Shown here: positions 12,517 to 23,440 of the stretch, piece by piece
How the letters are laid out: each line of letters opens with the position of its first letter
Numbering within the stretch: position 1 is the first letter of the stretch
Source of the DNA: Plakobranchus ocellatus
Taxonomy: Eukaryota > Mollusca > Gastropoda > Plakobranchidae
Reading direction: 5' to 3'
Length of the DNA: 28,434 nt
NCBI GenBank assembly: GCA_019648995.1
Contig: BLXT01002457.1
Location: 70,948-99,381 of the forward strand
Notes under the pieces: generated by a model
What the model was told of the DNA's origin: nothing
What the model saw: only the letters and a program-made list of their open reading frames with translations
Databases searched by the model: none
Position numbers and translations under genes: made by a program

Positions 12517-12935
12517 CAAACGCTTGATATGTGACAGCTGATTCATTAGGACTGGCCTCAAGATATGATCTTTAGTTGATGGATGCTGTGCCAGAATACT
12601 CAAATGTTTGATTTGTGACACTGATCCATTAGGACTGGCCTCAAGATATGATCTTTAGTTGATGGATGCTGTGCCAGAATACTCAAATGCTTGATATGCG
12701 ACAGCTGATTCATTAGGACTGGCCTCAAGATATGATCTTTAGTTGATGGATGCTGTGCCAGAATACTCAAATGCTTGATTTGTGACACTGATCCATTAGG
12801 ACTGGCCTCAAGATATGATCTTTAGTTGATGGATGCTGCGCCAGAATGCTCAAACGCTTGATTTGTGACACCTGATCCATTAGGACTGGCCTAAAGACGT
12901 GATCTTTAGTGGATGGATGCTGCGCCAGAATGCTG
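12517..12935. repeat. Satellite array A: 83/84-bp monomers arranged as 167-bp dimers
   Basis: The g(c/t)ttgat word recurs at 12522, 12606, 12689, 12773 and 12856, with spacings 84, 83, 84 and 83. Monomers 1 and 3 carry gacagctgattcatt, while 2 and 4 carry gacactgatccatt, so the true period is a 167-bp dimer. Five monomers are present, ending where array B begins. Confidence 0.92.
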
Positions 12936-13600
12936 TCTTACAACCCATCAAGTTTGACACATTCCACACCCAATGCTTAGATTCTTCTCTGCCTCAGAAT
13001 GTTGTCTTACAACAAATCATGTTTGACACATTCCACACCCAATGCTTAGATTCCTCTCTGCCTCAGAATGTTGTCTTACAACAAATCAGGTTTGACACAT
13101 TCCAAACCCAATGCTTAGATTCTTCTCTGCCTCAGAATGTTGTCTTACAACAAATCATGTTTGACACATTCCACACCCAATGCTTAGATTGCCTCAGAAT
13201 GTTGTCTTACAACAAATCATGTTTGACACATTCCACACCCAATGCTTAGATTCCTCTCAGTCTCTGCCTCAGAATGTTGTCTTACAAGAAATCAGGTTTG
13301 ACACATTCCACACCCAATGCTTAGATTCCTCTCTGCCTCAGAATGTTGTCTTACAACAAATCANNNNNNNNNNNNNNNNNNNAAATCAGGTTTGACACAT
13401 TCCACACCCAATGCTTAGATTCCTCTCTGCCTCAGAATGTTGTCTTACAACAAATCATGTTTGACACATTCAGCACCCAATGCTTAGATTCTTCTCTGCC
13501 TCAGAATGTTGTCTTACAACAAATCATGTTTGACACATTCAGCACTCAATGCTTAGATTCCTCTCTGCCTCAGAATGATGTTTTACACCATTAGGATTGG
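12930..13600. repeat. Satellite array B: 69-bp monomers, about 9-10 copies
   Basis: The gacacattc word places copies about 69 bp apart (reference base at 12961, 13030, 13099, 13168, 13230, 13305, 13399, 13468, 13537). One copy is shortened (62 bp) and one lengthened (75 bp). The period equals 23 codons, so one frame stays open over several copies and translates to a 23-residue repeat (core NVVLQQIMFDTF). The 62-bp unit shifts the frame, and no initiation or splice context is seen, so it is not annotated as coding. Confidence 0.92.
13364..13382. other. Assembly gap (19 N)
   Basis: Nineteen undetermined bases lie inside satellite array B. The word aaatca directly precedes and follows the gap, suggesting unmerged contig ends. 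Confidence 0.99.
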
Positions 13601-13737
13601 CACCCATTGCTAAGATTCCTCTTTTCAAACTTTGCTTGGATGTTAACTAAGTGGAACTATTTTTAATTTGCCCCAAGTTACAGACTGTCATTCGCCAAAA
13701 AGAAGTCTTAAAACTTGTAAACCAAGGATTTTAGTGA

Positions 13738-15033
13738 AGGGCAAGTGCGGCACTCTGGGGTGATTTTCTTTATTTCTTAAACGATACCTTTATAAATGGT
13801 TTATTTCTTATACGTAACCCCCAAAAAGTGATATAAACAACCAGAATGACCTTTTCTTTCAATTACCATTGGCATGGCAACAGAAAAAGATGTCGGCCAT
13901 CTTGGATATAAACAAAATGTTCAAAATCCTATAACTTCAGAACTAAATAAGATATCAACTTTTTCTAATCTGGAATATGTTTATATGTTAAATTTGAAGG
14001 TTTTCACATACGCTTATGTTGTTAGACAGAAAAGGGAAATTTTCATGAAATTTTGAAAAATATATGTAAATACCATCACATTCTTGGACACATAAAAATT
14101 TATAAAAAAAAATTTATAGATGTGATTCCAAAAAACCTACATGAAAAGCAAGATATTTTTGCCCTAAAACTTCATGGCAAATTTCAGACAAATCTTATGA
14201 AAAACACCAAAGTCAAAAGAATATTTGTCTGAAAAAAACTCATTTTGAGAAAATGGCTGATAAAGTCTGAGCAAAAATATTTTGGCTTTCTGACCAATTA
14301 TGTGACGCCAGCTCCATATGATGGGCCTCCTTCAGCTCTCTCACGCTCTTTCTGTTGCTCCCGTCTCCTTTCTGCCATTTTCTTACTTCCAGTTCATGCT
14401 GGTGGTCTTTCACGCACTAAACTGGCTGAAAACTTCACTCAAAAGCCAACAAAGCATTATGTAAACAAATTAGCGTACGAATAGGTGATCTCTGTGTCAA
14501 CATCAGATCTTCACCTCGATTTCACAGGGTGGTAACAGGTCACGGGGCTGATGGTCATGCACAAACTAAGGAACTGGCAGTCTCCATTTGCAAAATCGAT
14601 GTTGTTATATAAAACTGTAGGAACTAGGACAGACGCTCCATATTTGTTAATGGTTATGGATGGAGCTTGCTTCTTGGAAAAATTTTATCTAAATTTAGAT
14701 ATTGATAAATGTATTTCTGGTGGCATTGATAAAAAGGCTGAGACTCTGAACTTTCCATTGGTATATAATATGTCTGTTTTTCAAGGGATAGCAGGCCTAC
14801 ATAGCTTGCGTAACAGCAAATTTTGACACGTTTTCTTGAAAATTGGCAAACTTTCTTGGAGGTATCAATTTTGAATTTACAGTAAAAGACATTTTTTGCC
14901 AAAGTTAGGCCTAATAAAACTTTTCAGATGATTACAAATTGGACAAACTTTACAAAACTACCTGCATTCAAAATTTGACCCAGTGACCCAAACCGACCTC
15001 AGAACCCCACTCTCCAGGAGCTGCACTTGCCTT
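13738..15033. mobile_element. Putative non-autonomous DNA transposon (inverted-repeat-bounded block)
   Basis: The left end, aggGGCAAGTGCgGC near 13738-13752, recurs inverted at the right end, GCtGCACTTGCCtt near 15019-15033. A further partial match (CTGG/CCAG) lies just inside both ends. The 1.3-kb interior is AT-rich with no transposase that I recognise; open frames at 14245-14484 and 14551-14826 match nothing known to me. The right flank reads TTAA next to the inverted repeat and the left flank reads ttag, so a TTAA-type target duplication is possible but imperfect. The family is not assigned. Confidence 0.38.
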
Positions 15034-17806
15034 TAAGGAAGAGAAACATTACTTTCATTGCCCTCCTCTCAAAAAAAAGTTAAACCATGTAATTCCAATG
15101 CCCAACCTGTTGTGGCTAGCCTCAGTTGTGTATGCATCCATGGTAAACTGCAAAACCCTCCACTCTTTCTTTACTATTTTCAGAAAACCAAAATTGTTTA
15201 CTTATATAAGTCAATGGTGTGGAATTATTTACCAAAGATTTACAGTCAGATATTAAGCGGAATCAGTCCTGGTCAGAAAGAAAACATAAGGGCAATTTTG
15301 AAAGCAAAAATTTATGACCATTTGTCATAGAGTAATACTAATGGTAGGTAAAATCATTCAAAGCTTTGAAACATTAAAAATAAAAATTTGGGGTTTTTTT
15401 TTTATTTATTTCAAAGAACCATATCTGAAGTATATATATATTGGCAACCTTTTTTTCTCGCTCTATTTCTCTGCTCCAATATTTTCAAGAAGTTTGTTAT
15501 GAGATCAGTTATGATAAGTCTAATGTCTAAGGAAATTTTTGAGAACAAACAGATTAAAAATGCAATTGTGCCAGGAAAAAATGCCTCTTGAGAAAAATGT
15601 AAATGCTGTTATGTTGACAAAGAATCAAAATCTACTATCTAGCTTTAACAACTCACAGAGAGATATTTTGAATTAAAAATCATTTTAAAATGTGAGAAAT
15701 TTAAGATCTCAGGTATCAACATACTTGTTAAATAATTTATTTGCTGTAATTTACTAAGCCAGTCATTCTTTATCTTCCCCTTCTCCCTCTGACAAGCATA
15801 TTATAACATTTGAAGGGAACACGCAGCTCCATAACCAAACATTTATACATGTATTTTAAAAATATTGCACAATTTTATAAATGCACAACCTAGATATACA
15901 TATAGATATTTTATAGTCATGTAAAAGTTTATGAAAACTAGTAAAATGAAAAAAAAAAAAGTAAGTTTTACATAGCACTCATACCCACAGAGTAAACCAT
16001 AAGCCCTTTACATCTATCCCCCAACAAGCACTACTTCCTGTCACAAACACTCAATAAATGACACAAACAATAGCATGGACCTAATACTTTTCGATTTGCA
16101 GACTGTGGGGATTCACATAAAGCACCTTTCTCAAGCCAGTGCGCTAAGCGACAAACACCAAAACTGATGACATGTCCTGCCCATGACTTTTGAACCAATA
16201 AGGCCATGAAACAAAAAAGCCTTGCTTCATTTAAAATCATGCTATCTTACATGAAATGTTTTCAGAAAGAAACATTTTTTCGAAAGGATGCTGAAAGATA
16301 AATTCAACACCTCTAAGAAAACAAAAGTGTACTTAGACCACAGTGAATCAAGGAAAGAGTAGGTTTTTTAAATCCTGCTTTTTATCACAGTGCTTGCCTT
16401 GAGATACATTGTATGATAAATTATATCATTTTGAGAAACACTACAAGGGTGTTAGATGATTAAAGTGCAATCATTATTGTGCTAGGTTTTAAAAAAATAG
16501 CTGATAAAAAAAAATGCTGTTCATTTTTTTAAACTTCCCGCAGGCGATACCAACTGCATTTTAAATTACGTTTTTAATGCCCATAATGCTTCAGGTACAT
16601 GTGTACACTTGTATTATATAGTACCTTTAAGTTATAAATCAATAAGAAAATTCTTAAAATTGATAGTAAAGAAAGAACAAAGTTAAAATCAATTGCCAGT
16701 TTAGTACTTGTAATGCTATTAGTGGATGTTTAACATGGAGGATCAATGAAAATGGAACATCAGTTGCCATTTATAGACAAATAAATAAATATAGAGGCAA
16801 ATAGCTAAAAAAAATTAGTATTATATCCTCAAAAAATAAGTACTAAATGCCATAAACTGTAAAAGTGAATTTGACTTAAAAACTTTGCTGTCCAGTGATT
16901 CAGCCAATGGGAATCAAAATTAGGTCATAATCAAACTCTGATGCCAGATGGGTTTTGTCCCTTAAGCTGGCGGTGCTGGACTTCTTGTTTCATCTCATAC
17001 TGATACATATTCAAAGTGATAAAATATTATCTGGTTAAGCAGATATTTTTTTTGTTAAGCAAGATTGCACTTTTTAATCACCAGGTGGCTCCTGCACCAG
17101 AACTTTTGACAAACACCTGACTTCCCCTGGCTGTATCTCACTTTGATGTTCAGCCTGTAGATATTGATATAAATCTCAAGTCCAGTCCAAACAAGTTTGA
17201 AGTCACATTTTAAGTCAATGCAATTGTCAGAAGATCCAGCCTTTGTGTTTTTTTAATAGGGGGAAAAAACTGGATTCAGATATATGCTGATTCTTTTGCC
17301 AAAATATAAGTTTTTGCTTTTATTAAAGTAGAATTTAATACAAGGGCGTAAGAAACTCACTGTTTTATGCAACATTAGGGCATGTTTCAAGACTTAATGC
17401 TTTTGTGGCAGTTTACAAAAAAAGAAAAAAAGTTTAACTCGTAAATGTTGTCTTTAGTAATCAAATAAATTTAAATTTCATTAGAGCTTGACAAACAGTA
17501 AAAATAGAATTGAAATTGAATTGGAAGTTTCATCAATAATGCATGAAATACTGAGTTAAGAACAATGTTTTTTTTTCACATGTAATTTTCTAAATTAATT
17601 CTGGGAATCAAAAATAAGTGAAAACACAATCTTGTTTAGTTTTTAAGTACAAATAGACAATTCATTTCTGTGAGTGCCATGCAGTGCTGCATCCAATTTC
17701 AATATCAGGATTATAGTTGATCCCATCTCTTTGCGCTGCCTGTAATTTTAATTGAATGGCTATTGGATAAAAAAGAATGAGCAAGTACAAGTCACCGGTG
17801 GCAAGG
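15034..17806. other. Intergenic stretch downstream of the BTB-kelch gene
   Basis: I see no gene. It should contain the 3' UTR of the - strand BTB gene. TTTATT at 17319-17324 reads AATAAA on the - strand, about 490 bases past the stop, and an ATTAAA variant lies at 17747-17752. A frame at 15058-15330 ends in VWNYLPKIYSQ..., faintly like the C-terminus of LINE reverse transcriptases, but this is too weak to annotate. Confidence 0.5.
16095..16160 (-). repeat. Possible decayed tRNA-like (SINE head) sequence
   Basis: On the - strand the sequence reads tagcgcactgg, a good A-box match, followed about 25-30 bases later by gtgaatcccc, a degraded B box (only GAATCC conserved). This could be an old SINE head. 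The B box is poor and no flanking repeats were found. Confidence 0.22.
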
Positions 17807-20032
17807 TCAGATCTCATGACCACCTATCTCATAATCATAAATATCCTCATCATACTCATACTCATCGTTATCTGAGTCTCCCTCCTCAAAACCAGAAGCA
17901 ACGCTCTCATCTGAATCGCCATCTGAATACTGCATCGCCACATGAAGAGCACTGGCATATGCCTCATCATAGCTGCTACATCTTTGTAAACTACGAATCA
18001 AGAACCTTGGTACCTCGGCAAGAGTGGCGACAGATATATTGTCAATGGGTGGAGGAATGTGGGCCATGGCGCAGGGAAACTTCTCAGATATCTCATGTAA
18101 GGATGTTGTGTATGGTTGTGAGTTGTTTAGCATCAGTATGCCTTCCAGGGCAGGAATAGCGATCTGGTAGCCGTAGGCTTGCACTTCTGATGCATGTTCA
18201 CCTCCAGGGGTTGGGATTCTCCTGAGGGAAGTGACCCATTTGACCCTGACCTCATCAAGAACAAGAGTTGGTTCCCCTGGTTGATAAATGTGCACTGTGT
18301 CATCACGCACACACAATACAAAACATTTTGCAAAATCATCATATGAAATCTCAGGTGCTGTCAGTTCCCATGAACTAAAGATTTTCATTTTTGCATCAAA
18401 CAATACAAACCCTACAGATTTCTTGATGCAGAATTCTTCTGAGGGGCCAGTCCGGTGTCGAAACCAGATAAAAATCTGTTTGTCATTCCTCACAACGCAT
18501 CTAGCTAAACTTATGAACCTTGAGCCTGGGATTTGATAGCAAGCATACTGATTATTGGCCAGATTGCATGCAAATAAATGTCCTCGACCTTCTTTATTAC
18601 CAACAACAAAGAGCTGCCCACTGCACATCACCATAGCAGGGGGCGCAGTACGGAAATTGGTGAGTGTTGTTCTGTATGTGGGTTTGGAGTAGTCAATGTT
18701 TCTGAATGAAAACAATGAAGGCTGCCCTGTTAAAAGGTCTATGGTAAGAATGTTGATTTTTAACATGTCTGTCGGGTAAGGAAAAGATGAGCACAGATAC
18801 ATATAGAGCTTGCCTTCATGTGCGACTGTATTACACACTGTTTGTCTCATAGGTACGTACTGTAAAAGTCTTTCTCCTGATACTGGGAAGTGAAACCACA
18901 GTTGATCCTCAAGGCTGTACAGGAACAGTTTAAGAAATTTTAAACCTTGATTGCAAACTACAGTAAACAAAATTTGGGATGGGTGGGAGGAGTCTTGATT
19001 AATTTGTGACGTTTCTTTTTTATCAAAAACTTTATTATCTTCGCTGCTTCTTGTTAATTCTGAGTAGCTGTAGCTGCCATAATCAAGGTTGGCATTACAA
19101 GCATTGTCTGTTAATTCATTGCTCCTTGGGGCAAATGCTTCTTTCCCCTCGAGTGAGCTTCTCAATTCTCTGCCAAGATAAGAAGCTTCATTTGCGTAAT
19201 CAGAGATCCAGGAATTGATCAATGCTGCCAGCTCCTGCTGATAGGGCAAGCGGTTGACTCTTTCATGATTAACCCACCGAGCAGCCAACCTATGCAGCTC
19301 ATTGTAACCTGTATGCTGCACGACACATGGATCTTCCAGCAGTTTGACAAGCCACTCCCATGGCAATTCCAGAATGCTGTCATGATGAATGAGGTAATCG
19401 TGGAAACGAGATTCAATGATGCTTATTGCTGCAGCTGCCACCTCAGGCAAGTTGTGATCTTCTGCCAAGAAACGAATACGCAGGCAGTTTGAGAGATCCA
19501 AATTTCCCAAGCCCAAAAGAAACTGTTGGCAGAAGTCTCTCACATCATCTAGCAGTAGAAAGTCAGAGATTTTGACCACATCAGAAATTATTTCAGCTGT
19601 GAGAGGTAGAGTACCCGTGTATAAATAGTCAAGAACAATACTGAAGACTGAGGTCTGAAATACAGTCAAAGTATAGTGAATTAAAATTGATATAACTTTT
19701 TTTATAGGTACTAACATTTCCTGAAGTAAGAATTTTAGCTTTACTTTTCCAAAGATAATAAACAAAATATCATATATTAATACATATACTATATTTGGAG
19801 TTGTTAGCATTTCTAGGTTGATCAAAGTAGTTTAGTTTACACCTTGTGACAATCTCTAAGGCTAATTCAAAATGGACAAATGTACAGGAGAGTTCGTTGT
19901 AGAACTGCTTATGTCTGGGTCAGAAGTTTATCTGAAACAAGATTTATCTTATCCATTTCAAGAGGATTAAAAGAAACTAGATCTGCTGTACATTCAACGT
20001 TGGGCTTTATTTTGTTGACTTCACCTGCGTTC

Positions 20033-20106
<74 letters not shown>

Positions 20107-20495
20107 TGGGGGACGGGAGTGTTGGTGAGAAGAGGAGATGGAACAGACATCAGCATGTCTATACTAAATACAGTGTAGCACCAATAATAATTTAACCTGT
20201 TCTATATTGTTTAGTGTGAGGTACCTTGGCTTTGCCCTTGTGTTTGAGAGATGGTAGGTCGGAAGCAACATAGTCAGTGATGTTGTGCAGGTGTGTGGGT
20301 GTATGTGTGTAGTCTAGATCCAGGACTAAGTCACAGTTTCACATAGTTACATCTCTGAGGTGGCAAGATGTTTGGATGAGTATGTGTTAGGATGGCCTAT
20401 TTGTTTAAAGCAAAGCTTAGATTTATTTCACTGTGAATACAATGTAAGGTTTAGCTTAAGCAAACACTTTGGGGGCTTGCATATACTAGTAAATG

Positions 20496-20564
<69 letters not shown>

Positions 20565-21479
20565 TGTATGTCTGTGTACTCTAGGCAGAGAACTTGTAAA
20601 GTAATGCCCAGGCTTCAGTTTTCTTTATGGAAATGTGCTTAATAGACTACTGAGTGGCTGGTTTATACTTTAAGGGAGACACACTGAGTTTATTAAAAGC
20701 AGAGTTATGCAAACTAGACTCTGATTAGTAAGGCACAGAAGGAAAACAGGGACAGGAGGAAAAGTTCATCTTAACCAAGAATTTATTGCACTTTTATTAT
20801 AAGCAGACTCCACTGCAATCTTAATGGAGAGGTACCTGCACCGCCAGCAAAGAATGCCTGTATGATGATTGTGCTTCATAAATCCTCATGGTACTAACTC
20901 CTACCTTCCTATTACCTTACCTCACATTTCCAACCCCCTCTCCAACCGTTTTAGTTCTTTGTCCCTTCACTAGAACCTTGGCTTGCTCTGTCCATTTAAC
21001 CTTGAAATATAAGCCTACAGTCATCCCTTGTTGCCTAACATACTTCAAAATATTATTCATCCCATCTGCATTCTTCAAATTTGTAAAGTAGTTGGCAGAG
21101 CCAACATGAAGAGCAAACATTTTAAAAGGCTACAGTGTACTTTCTTGTAGCGATGAGTTTAGATTTTCAAATTTTTGTTCTCATTACTGGTACCAATGTC
21201 ATCTGCATTAAAAAAAAAACTTACCTGCTCTAGAACGAGTGATGCAGATAGATCTATTTCTTTTATATTCTTCTCTCTCATATTGCAAGTGAACATTGAT
21301 AGAAAGTATGGGCTCCATAATGCCAGTATGGCTCTGTGAGCATGATACCGCCGACCGTTTAATTTTAACACAATATCACAGAGTTCACCCGTTTCCCTCT
21401 GTTTCATCAATGGCCTCACAAGACAATCTTGAGCGCTTTTGCTGAATGTTTTCTTTGATGCTTTGACGTAATGTGACAT
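17807..21479 (-). CDS. BTB-BACK-kelch-like protein, complete, two coding exons
   Basis: Exon 1 is 21479-21225 (85 codons, start ATG 21477-21479). Exon 2 is 19654-17807 (615 codons plus TGA at 17807-17809). The intron is phase 0, with donor GAGCAG|GTAAG and acceptor TTTCAG|ACC. The product is 700 residues. A BTB domain spans about 24-132 (GELCDIVLKLNGRRYHAHRAI, then VFSIVLDYLYTGTLPLT across the junction). BACK follows at about 133-240 (LRIRFLAEDHNLPEVA, ELHRLAARWVNHE), then a linker, a degenerate kelch-like beta region at about 280-640, and an acidic tail (661-700, 17 of 40 residues D/E). Proteins of this architecture usually act as substrate adaptors for CUL3 ubiquitin ligases; that role is inferred here. 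I cannot assign a specific KLHL/KBTBD orthologue. It is convergent with THADA and divergent from PRORP. Confidence 0.88.
20036..20106. repeat. (GA)n microsatellite, about 70 bp
   Basis: A nearly perfect GA run with one interruption (gaaaga near 20093), inside the single intron of the BTB gene (19655-21224). Confidence 0.97.
20499..20562. repeat. (AG)n microsatellite, about 64 bp
   Basis: A perfect AG run, the second in the same intron, about 400 bp from the first. The open frame that runs through it on the + strand (Arg/Glu repeat) is an artefact. Confidence 0.97.
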
Positions 21480-21856
21480 TGTGATTAGGTACGGAAAGGT
21501 GAATGAAACTTCCTCATTTTCTAATCATCATCATTTCCTGCTTTGACCACAATGTAATAATTTATGTTGATTTGTTTTGCTTAGCAATCATTAATTGAAC
21601 AGAGTAGCTTCCCTTATAATGCCGATTTGCGTTTGTTTTCGCTTTTGCCCATTCTTTCAAATTCGATTAAAAGACTTAAAGTTGTTTCGTGTGAAAAGTC
21701 ACCAATTTGATTAAAAAAAAAGATATTAATGGAAATCTAAAGTTCAACCGTAGACAGTAAGTTTATTCCTTGAAAATATTCCTGTATCCAGCATTATTCT
21801 TTTCTATGAGTAAGATTATCCAGACATCAAGACACTGGCCTTGTAAATTTTCACAC

Positions 21857-21868
21857 AAAATGGCGGCG
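21857..21868 (+). promoter_or_regulatory. YY1-like core promoter motif (AAAATGGCGGCG)
   Basis: The sequence aaaatggcggcg fits the AAnATGGCGGC consensus of YY1, which in animals often sits just downstream of transcription starts of housekeeping genes. It lies about 380 bp upstream of the BTB start codon and points toward PRORP. The ATG in the motif opens a 9-codon frame ending TAA at 21888-21890, a possible upstream ORF if transcribed rightward. Site occupancy is inferred. Confidence 0.4.
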
Positions 21869-22605
21869 CCCATGCAAACCTACAACTAAAATGTGATTTA
21901 AAAATCAGCTACCGATGGGCGTGTCGAGTGTGTGTTTGGTTCATCAAATCTTTAGGAAGGTTGTTTGGATTCTTAATGTTAAAGAATAATTGTCACTTAA
22001 AAAGGGCAGTAAAATTTTGTAGCAGACTAATCTAATATTTAGGAGATAGATCTAGACCGCATTTAATAAAAAATGACTGTGTGGAAATGGCTCTCTAAAA
22101 AAAAAAAAAATGATTATTTAGATATGGATCCGCATAATTTAAATCATGACATATTTGTATATCATGCAGTTGGGTTTTACTACGCACACATTGTATCCTT
22201 TTAGGAACGGCTGACCTTAAAAAGTTAAACCTGGTTCTAGATCTAGGAGAAGTTTGAAAGATGTGAAGCAAATTATTATTATTGTTCATAGAATTTATAT
22301 ATCGTATCTTACATGACATCATATTTGTGTAGCTCAAATAATTCTTGCCTGATTGCATCCATCCATTCCTGTTTTCAGTTCTCTCTTTCTTAATGCAATT
22401 TAAGTTTTTTTTTTTTTTTTTGGTTTATGTCATGCTTCATTATCATATGTGTTTTTGCATGAGTGCCTGTAATGAGTGTGGTTTGTATTATTACAGGCTC
22501 ATCAATGTTACTGGACTATACAATTATTGTTCATTACCTATAGAAGCATTCAAAAAACAAGAGGAAAAAAAAGTTTCCCCCATTAGCATTACCAGTCATC
22601 TGTAC

Positions 22606-23300
22606 TGTTAGGACCAGTGTAGTTGTGTTTTTAGTTTATCTGGGCATAGTTGGTATTTAGTGTAGCGGAGTGTGGTTGTGTTTTATGTCATTAATTTGGG
22701 GGCCCGTTTTAAAGTTGTTATTGGAGTGTGCGTTGTGATTGGTTGGTTAGGCCACGTGACAACGGCAAGTTTGGACGGAGCTGCACACTGGCAGGATTTT
22801 TAGAGGAGTGGGACACTTTGCACTGAACGCTGGAGGAAGACAGTCCTGGCTACATGTTGTGGCAGATTGGTCCGGCTCCAAGAGATATTCTCAATTTCTA
22901 CGACCCTTTGTCTCTGCTTTATACTACTTTTATACCCGCATAGGATTAGGAGGGGCGGTTCGTATTTGAATTTTACTTGAGGCCGTGTGCCTACACAGAC
23001 TGTTGGCGCATGACTGTGCGAGTCTATGGGTTTATGTTTCTCCTGTGAAATGGTGGTATCATGTAATTATTCTATTATTGTCCTAGCTTCCCTCACATAA
23101 GGGCTGGTGATCTGGTGACGTTGGAATAACTGTGCTCGTGTCTGAGCTGAGGACTATTGATCCCTGGATATTCTAGATTTTCTCTACTCCTTAACAAGCT
23201 CCTACTGACAGGATTGTCGATGGATTAATTAGTTAGAAGCGTGTGCATGTGTGAGTGATAGACGTGGGGGGGTTGTGTAAGTTTCTTTCTGATCTATAAA
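22606..23300 (+). promoter_or_regulatory. CpG-rich block: candidate promoter or LTR remnant
   Basis: Base composition shifts to GC/CpG-richer sequence. It holds an inverted CCAAT box (gattggttggtt near 22738) close to a palindromic E-box (CCACGTGAC near 22752) and TATA-like words (tttatac) around 22920-22935. The block also begins tgttagg at 22609 and contains ccttaaca near 23189-23196, an inverted pair resembling LTR ends, but no matching target duplication was found. Either a promoter with a noncoding exon for PRORP or a solo-LTR relic would fit. Confidence 0.3.
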
Positions 23301-23352
23301 GTAGTTTTTCGGGGATAGTTTCCTCGTGGGTGGATTTGTGTAATAAATTTCT

Positions 23353-23440
23353 TAATAATATATAATAATAAATTACATTTATATAGCGCATATCCACCTG
23401 AGCCTCCAGGAGGGGCACCAGTATATGCTCTATGCGCGTA
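23353..23440. repeat. Dispersed hairpin repeat (atttatatagcgc type)
   Basis: An AT-rich taataata tract leads into acatttatatagcgc, then a GC-richer segment that folds back: gcgcata at 23386-23392 pairs with tatgcgc at 23431-23437, with cctcc and ggagg paired inside. Sequences of this tatagcgc kind are dispersed in many marine invertebrate genomes as I recall; copy number here is untested. Confidence 0.45.

Noticed and set aside
12899-13594. Open frames encoding a 23-residue tandem repeat over satellite B
   Set aside because: The period of 69 is divisible by three, so one frame stays open by construction. A 62-bp unit shifts the frame, the gap breaks it, and no start or splice context or known domain is present.
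14245-14826. Possible transposon-encoded proteins of 79 and 91 residues
   Set aside because: No recognisable catalytic motif or family resemblance; short frames of this size occur by chance.
15058-15330. LINE-like C-terminal peptide (VWNYLPKIYSQ)
   Set aside because: Only a short WN.LP-type resemblance, with no reverse transcriptase motifs upstream. Too weak to call.
16031-16240. 69-residue - strand open frame
   Set aside because: No family resemblance; it overlaps the possible decayed tRNA-like repeat and has no splice or start context.
19655-19825. Upstream extension of the BTB exon 2 frame to an ATG at 19825
   Set aside because: A clear acceptor at 19655 joins exon 2 in phase 0 to the BTB exon ending at 21225. 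The extension is intron read-through.
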